Origin: Arthrobacter sp. SLBN-112
GTDB lineage: Bacteria; Actinomycetota; Actinomycetes; Actinomycetales; Micrococcaceae
DNA length: 64,000 nucleotides
Assembly (NCBI RefSeq): GCF_030944625.1
Contig: NZ_JAUSXY010000001.1
Span: 4,216,001-4,280,000, forward strand
Reading direction: 5' to 3'
Part shown: positions 61,389-64,000 of the stretch, one piece after another
Layout: the number at the start of each line of letters is the position of its first letter
Position numbering within the stretch: position 1 is the first letter of the stretch
Position numbers and translations under genes: made by a program
Notes under the pieces: model-generated
What the model saw: the letters and a program-made list of their open reading frames with translations, nothing else
The model's database searches: none
What the model was told of the DNA's origin: nothing

Positions 61389-62402
61389 CTACTTGTAGAG
61401 GTCGGGCTTTGCCGCCAGCTTTACGGCAACCTTCTCACCGTTCTTCTGGGCTTCAACGCCGGCTTCACAGCACGCGGCGGTGGCGTACCCGTCCCAGGCG
61501 GAGGGGCCGCCGATCCCGCCGTTAAGTGCCGCGTCCACCCATGACTGGATTTCGACGTCGTAGGCTGCTCCGAAACGCTCCTCGAACCCGGGAGTGACGT
61601 TGCCGCCCCAACGGCCGGCGCTGCGGGTGTAGGGGCCGGTGTCCCCGCCGATGCTGACGACGCCGTCCTCGAAGGTGGCCTGGGTAGCCACTTCGTAGCC
61701 GAACTTGGCATTGACGTAGATTTCGACGTCGGCCAGGACGCCTGACTCGGTTTCAATCAGGACGTGCTGGGGATCGTGCTGGCCGTTGGGCGCAGTCCTG
61801 GTTGCCTTGCCCAGACGGACCTGGACGCTGGTGATTTCCTCGCCGGTGAAGTAGCGGATGGCGTCGAATTCGTGGACCACGGAATCGTTGATGAGCATCT
61901 CGTTGGTGAAGCCCTCGGGAGTGGTGGGGTTGCGGTGCTGGTGGTGGAGCATCAGCAGCTCACCTAGTTCCTGGTTCCTGATGATCGAGCCCAGCGCCGC
62001 GTATTCGGCGTCGAAACGGCGCATGAACCCCACCTGGATGCGCTGGTGGCCCAGCGCAACCTCCGCTTCGACGATTTTCCAGGACGATTCGGCGTCCGGG
62101 GTGAGCGGCTTTTCGCAGAGGATCGGAATGTCCTTGGCGAGCGCCTTGAGCAGGATGTCCTGGTGCAGGAAGCCGGGGGTGGCGATCAGGACCGCGTTGA
62201 CGTCGCCGTTGTTGATGGCTTCCTCGGCGTCGGTAAGGGCGACGGCGCCGGGAATGCCTTCGACGGCGGCCTGGGCGCGGGCAAGGTCGACGTCGACGAC
62301 GGCGGCCACTTCTGCTCCATGGATGCGCTTGTTCAGGCGCTGGATGTGGTCTGCGCCCATGCGGCCTGCACCGATGACAGCGACGCGGAGGGTTTCAGTC
62401 AT
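61389..62402 (-). CDS. iolG: Inositol 2-dehydrogenase (Gfo/Idh/MocA family)
   Basis: 337-aa NAD-dependent dehydrogenase that oxidises myo-inositol to scyllo-inosose, the first step of the pathway. The Rossmann motif VAVIGAGRMGADHIQRL is at the start, the catalytic Lys in ILCEKPLTPD (about residue 97), and the substrate region FMRRFDAEYAALGSII and INDSVVHEFDAIRYFTGEE. It follows iolE by 30 bp on the minus strand. Other polyols (scyllo- or D-chiro-inositol) are possible substrates. Confidence 0.9.
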   Translation of the reverse strand: MTETLRVAVIGAGRMGADHIQRLNKRIHGAEVAAVVDVDLARAQAAVEGIPGAVALTDAEEAINNGDVNAVLIATPGFLHQDILLKALAKDIPILCEKPLTPDAESSWKIVEAEVALGHQRIQVGFMRRFDAEYAALGSIIRNQELGELLMLHHQHRNPTTPEGFTNEMLINDSVVHEFDAIRYFTGEEITSVQVRLGKATRTAPNGQHDPQHVLIETESGVLADVEIYVNAKFGYEVATQATFEDGVVSIGGDTGPYTRSAGRWGGNVTPGFEERFGAAYDVEIQSWVDAALNGGIGGPSAWDGYATAACCEAGVEAQKNGEKVAVKLAAKPDLYK

Positions 62403-62432
62403 TGTTCTGTCCTTTGTGGTGTCTGGGGCGGG

Positions 62433-63344
62433 TTAGCTGACGCTGGTGCGGGAGCCGCAGGACAGCAGGTAGTTTCGGGTGCGCTTGGCGATCGGCATGG
62501 GCACATCGAAGGCCACGGGGTACATGTCCTGCTCCACGATGCCGAAGATGGGCCGGTTCAGGGCTTCCACCGCTTCGATGACGGCACGCAGGTCCGGCAG
62601 CCCGTTCGGCGGTTCGGTCATGACCCCGGCCAGGTTGGCTGCAGCCCAGGTCATGTTCTCTTCATTGACCTTCTTCAGGATCTCCGGGTTGACCTGCTTC
62701 AGGTGCAGGTAGCCGATCCTGTCCGGGTAGTTCTTGATCAGTTCCAGGCTGGAGGCGCCGCAGTATTCGGCGTGCCCGGTGTCCAGGCACAGGTTGAGGT
62801 ATTTCGGGTCCGTGGCTGCGAGGAGGGTTTCAATGTCCTCCTGCGCGCCCACGTGCGAGTCTGCGTGGGAGTGGAACTGCTGCTGCAGTCCGAAGTCCTC
62901 CAGGAGGGTCTTGCCCAGGCGGTTGTGGCCCGCGAACAGGTCGCTCCATGCCTTGTCGCTCAAGGTGCCGCTTTCCACGGGTTCGCCGGTGACGTCGTCG
63001 CGCCACATGGCCGGGATGACCACGATGTGCTCACCGCCCATGGCAGCGGTGAGCTCGGCGACCTTCCGTGCCGGCTCCCACGCGGCCTCCCACTGGTCCA
63101 GCCCACGGTGGAAGGCGGTGAACACGGTGCCTGCGGTGACTTTGAGGTCGCGCTGCCTCAGTTCCTCCGCCAGGCGGGTGGGATCGTTGGGCAAGTAGCC
63201 GTAGGGGCCAAGTTCGATCCACTTGTAGCCTGATTCGGCCACCTCGTCGAGGAAGCGTTCCCAGGGGGTCTGTTTGGGGTCGTCCGCGAACCACACGCCC
63301 CAGGAGTCCGGCGCCGTGCCGATGATCAGTTTGTTCTCAGTCAT
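62433..63344 (-). CDS. iolE: Myo-inosose-2 dehydratase / sugar isomerase-like TIM barrel protein
   Basis: 303-aa AP-endonuclease-2-type barrel. IGTAPDSWGVWFADDPKQTP and ESGYKWIELGPYGYLPNDP match IolE proteins. Metal ligands appear in FHSHADSHVG, LCLDTGHAEYCG, YLHLKQV and GIVEQDM. It probably dehydrates 2-keto-myo-inositol. The ATG at 63344 has AAAGGAAC upstream. An IolI/IolH isomerase role is the alternative. It lies between mmsA and iolG in one minus-strand unit. Confidence 0.87.
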   Translation of the reverse strand: MTENKLIIGTAPDSWGVWFADDPKQTPWERFLDEVAESGYKWIELGPYGYLPNDPTRLAEELRQRDLKVTAGTVFTAFHRGLDQWEAAWEPARKVAELTAAMGGEHIVVIPAMWRDDVTGEPVESGTLSDKAWSDLFAGHNRLGKTLLEDFGLQQQFHSHADSHVGAQEDIETLLAATDPKYLNLCLDTGHAEYCGASSLELIKNYPDRIGYLHLKQVNPEILKKVNEENMTWAAANLAGVMTEPPNGLPDLRAVIEAVEALNRPIFGIVEQDMYPVAFDVPMPIAKRTRNYLLSCGSRTSVS

Positions 63345-63359
63345 TATCTGTTCCTTTGC

Positions 63360-63419
63360 ATCGACTGCTCCGTAGCTGTCGTTCTGGACGTTCAAAACGA
63401 CGTTTACGGAGCAATCGAT
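63360..63419 (-). other. Long intercistronic hairpin between mmsA and iolE
   Basis: Arms of 15 bp (63360-63374/63405-63419) match at 14 positions and enclose a 6-bp stem GTCGTT/AACGAC with three-base internal loops on both sides. The transcript would fold to a 60-nt hairpin just after the mmsA stop (63431). There is no T-run, so partial termination, mRNA end protection, or a DNA operator are all possible. Confidence 0.6.
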
Positions 63420-63430
63420 GGTGATGGTTT

Positions 63431-64000
63431 CTAGTTCGACGGGAAGTTGTAGGAGGCGCCGGAGGCGTGGTGGGTTTCGGGCCAGCGGGAGGTGACCACC
63501 TTGCCGCGGGTGTAGAAGCTGACGCCTTCGGGGCCGTAGATGTGCTTGTCGCCGAAGAGTGAGGCTTTCCAGCCGCCGAAGGAGTGGTAGGCCACGGGGA
63601 CGGGCAGGGGCACGTTGATGCCGATCATACCGACGGTGACACTGCGTTGGAATGTGCGGGCGGCGGCGCCGGAGGAGGTGAAGATGGCGGTGCCGTTGCC
63701 GTAGGGGTTGGCGTTGATGAGCTTGATGCCCTCTTCCAGGGTGTCGACGCGGACCACGACGAGGACGGGTCCGAAGATTTCCTCCTGGTAGGCGGTCATT
63801 TCGGTCTTGACGTGGTCCAGGACGGTGGGACCCACCCAGAAGCCGTTTTCGTGGCCGGGGACCACGAGGTCGCGGCCGTCCACCACCATGGCGGCGCCGG
63901 CGGTTTCGGCTTCGGTGACGATCCGGACGATGCGTTCCTTGGAGGCGGGGGTGATGACCGGGCCCATTTCGGCGCCGGGGGCGGTGCCGTTGTTGACCTT
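63431..64000 (-). CDS. mmsA: Methylmalonate-semialdehyde dehydrogenase (acylating), 3' part
   Basis: The last 189 residues of a CoA-acylating aldehyde dehydrogenase; the 5' part lies beyond the window and the frame is open to base 64000. EMGPVITPASKERI, FWVGPTVLDHVKTEMTAYQE, FGPVLVVVRVDTLEEGIKLIN, GMIGINVPLPVPVAYHSFGGWKAS split across segments, and the end of the protein (GEKH-like DKHIYGPEGVSFYTRGKVV) are typical of MmsA/IolA. It converts malonate or methylmalonate semialdehyde to acetyl- or propionyl-CoA, the end of the inositol route. The catalytic Cys is not in view. Confidence 0.92.
   Translation of the reverse strand, partial: KVNNGTAPGAEMGPVITPASKERIVRIVTEAETAGAAMVVDGRDLVVPGHENGFWVGPTVLDHVKTEMTAYQEEIFGPVLVVVRVDTLEEGIKLINANPYGNGTAIFTSSGAAARTFQRSVTVGMIGINVPLPVPVAYHSFGGWKASLFGDKHIYGPEGVSFYTRGKVVTSRWPETHHASGASYNFPSN

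Overview
This is a high-GC actinobacterial chromosome segment. Gene content and protein style point to the Arthrobacter/Pseudarthrobacter group (Micrococcaceae). Pointers are an actinobacterial Rpf with a LysM domain, a bioB-bsaP pair, sugar-acid and inositol catabolism, and many genes that begin directly at a predicted transcription start with no leader. The genus is an inference. No rRNA, tRNA, CRISPR array, transposase or prophage was seen, so the window reads as core chromosome with accessory patches.

Layout. 1-800: tail of a TerC-type membrane protein. 801-8448: a minus-strand hexuronate/sugar-acid operon (KDPG aldolase, fructuronate reductase-like enzyme, KDG kinase, ManD mannonate dehydratase, idonate dehydrogenase-like enzyme, MHS transporter), faced by a leaderless GntR/FCD regulator with a palindrome in the shared promoter. 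Together these would import a sugar acid and send it through mannonate, KDG and KDPG to pyruvate and glyceraldehyde-3-phosphate. 8575-12320: a nuclease-RNaseH-helicase giant. 12321-18535: acylphosphatase, a winged-helix/X25 fusion, adenine deaminase divergent from a UvrA-like ATPase, and Rpf. 18575-29300: small metabolic and unknown genes, a Tex gene split by a frameshift, an ene-reductase, a possible structured RNA, and an AT-richer pair of secreted proteins.

29435-32728: NCS1 permease divergent from bioB-bsaP. 32780-41507: flavoprotein-like gene, orphan Vsr nuclease, GH26 mannanase, a degenerate Hpt protein plus response regulator and histidine kinase, and an McrBC modification-dependent restriction pair whose McrC has Asn where the family has a catalytic Asp. 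41578-49054: small membrane protein, thioesterase, heterodimeric ABC exporter, and a MarR-controlled DHA2 exporter with a long coiled-coil tail. 49214-54590: a TPP enzyme, a ureohydrolase, an XRE-cupin regulator and a sodium/solute symporter, with an unusual 102-bp nested inverted repeat upstream of the ureohydrolase. This cluster is the best candidate for an undescribed pathway. 54668-57483: acidic small protein, ferritin-like/VIT1 iron transporter, LOG-like protein. 57618-64000: inositol catabolism (GntR/UTRA regulator, iolB, iolG, iolE, mmsA), interrupted by a divergent MarR/MFS pair.

Three genes (18575-19163, tex, and the MFS at 59444-60647) each need exactly one base removed to restore a full protein. 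A fourth (the reductase at 1420) lacks a normal start codon. Either the assembly carries small errors or several genes are freshly broken; read data would decide.
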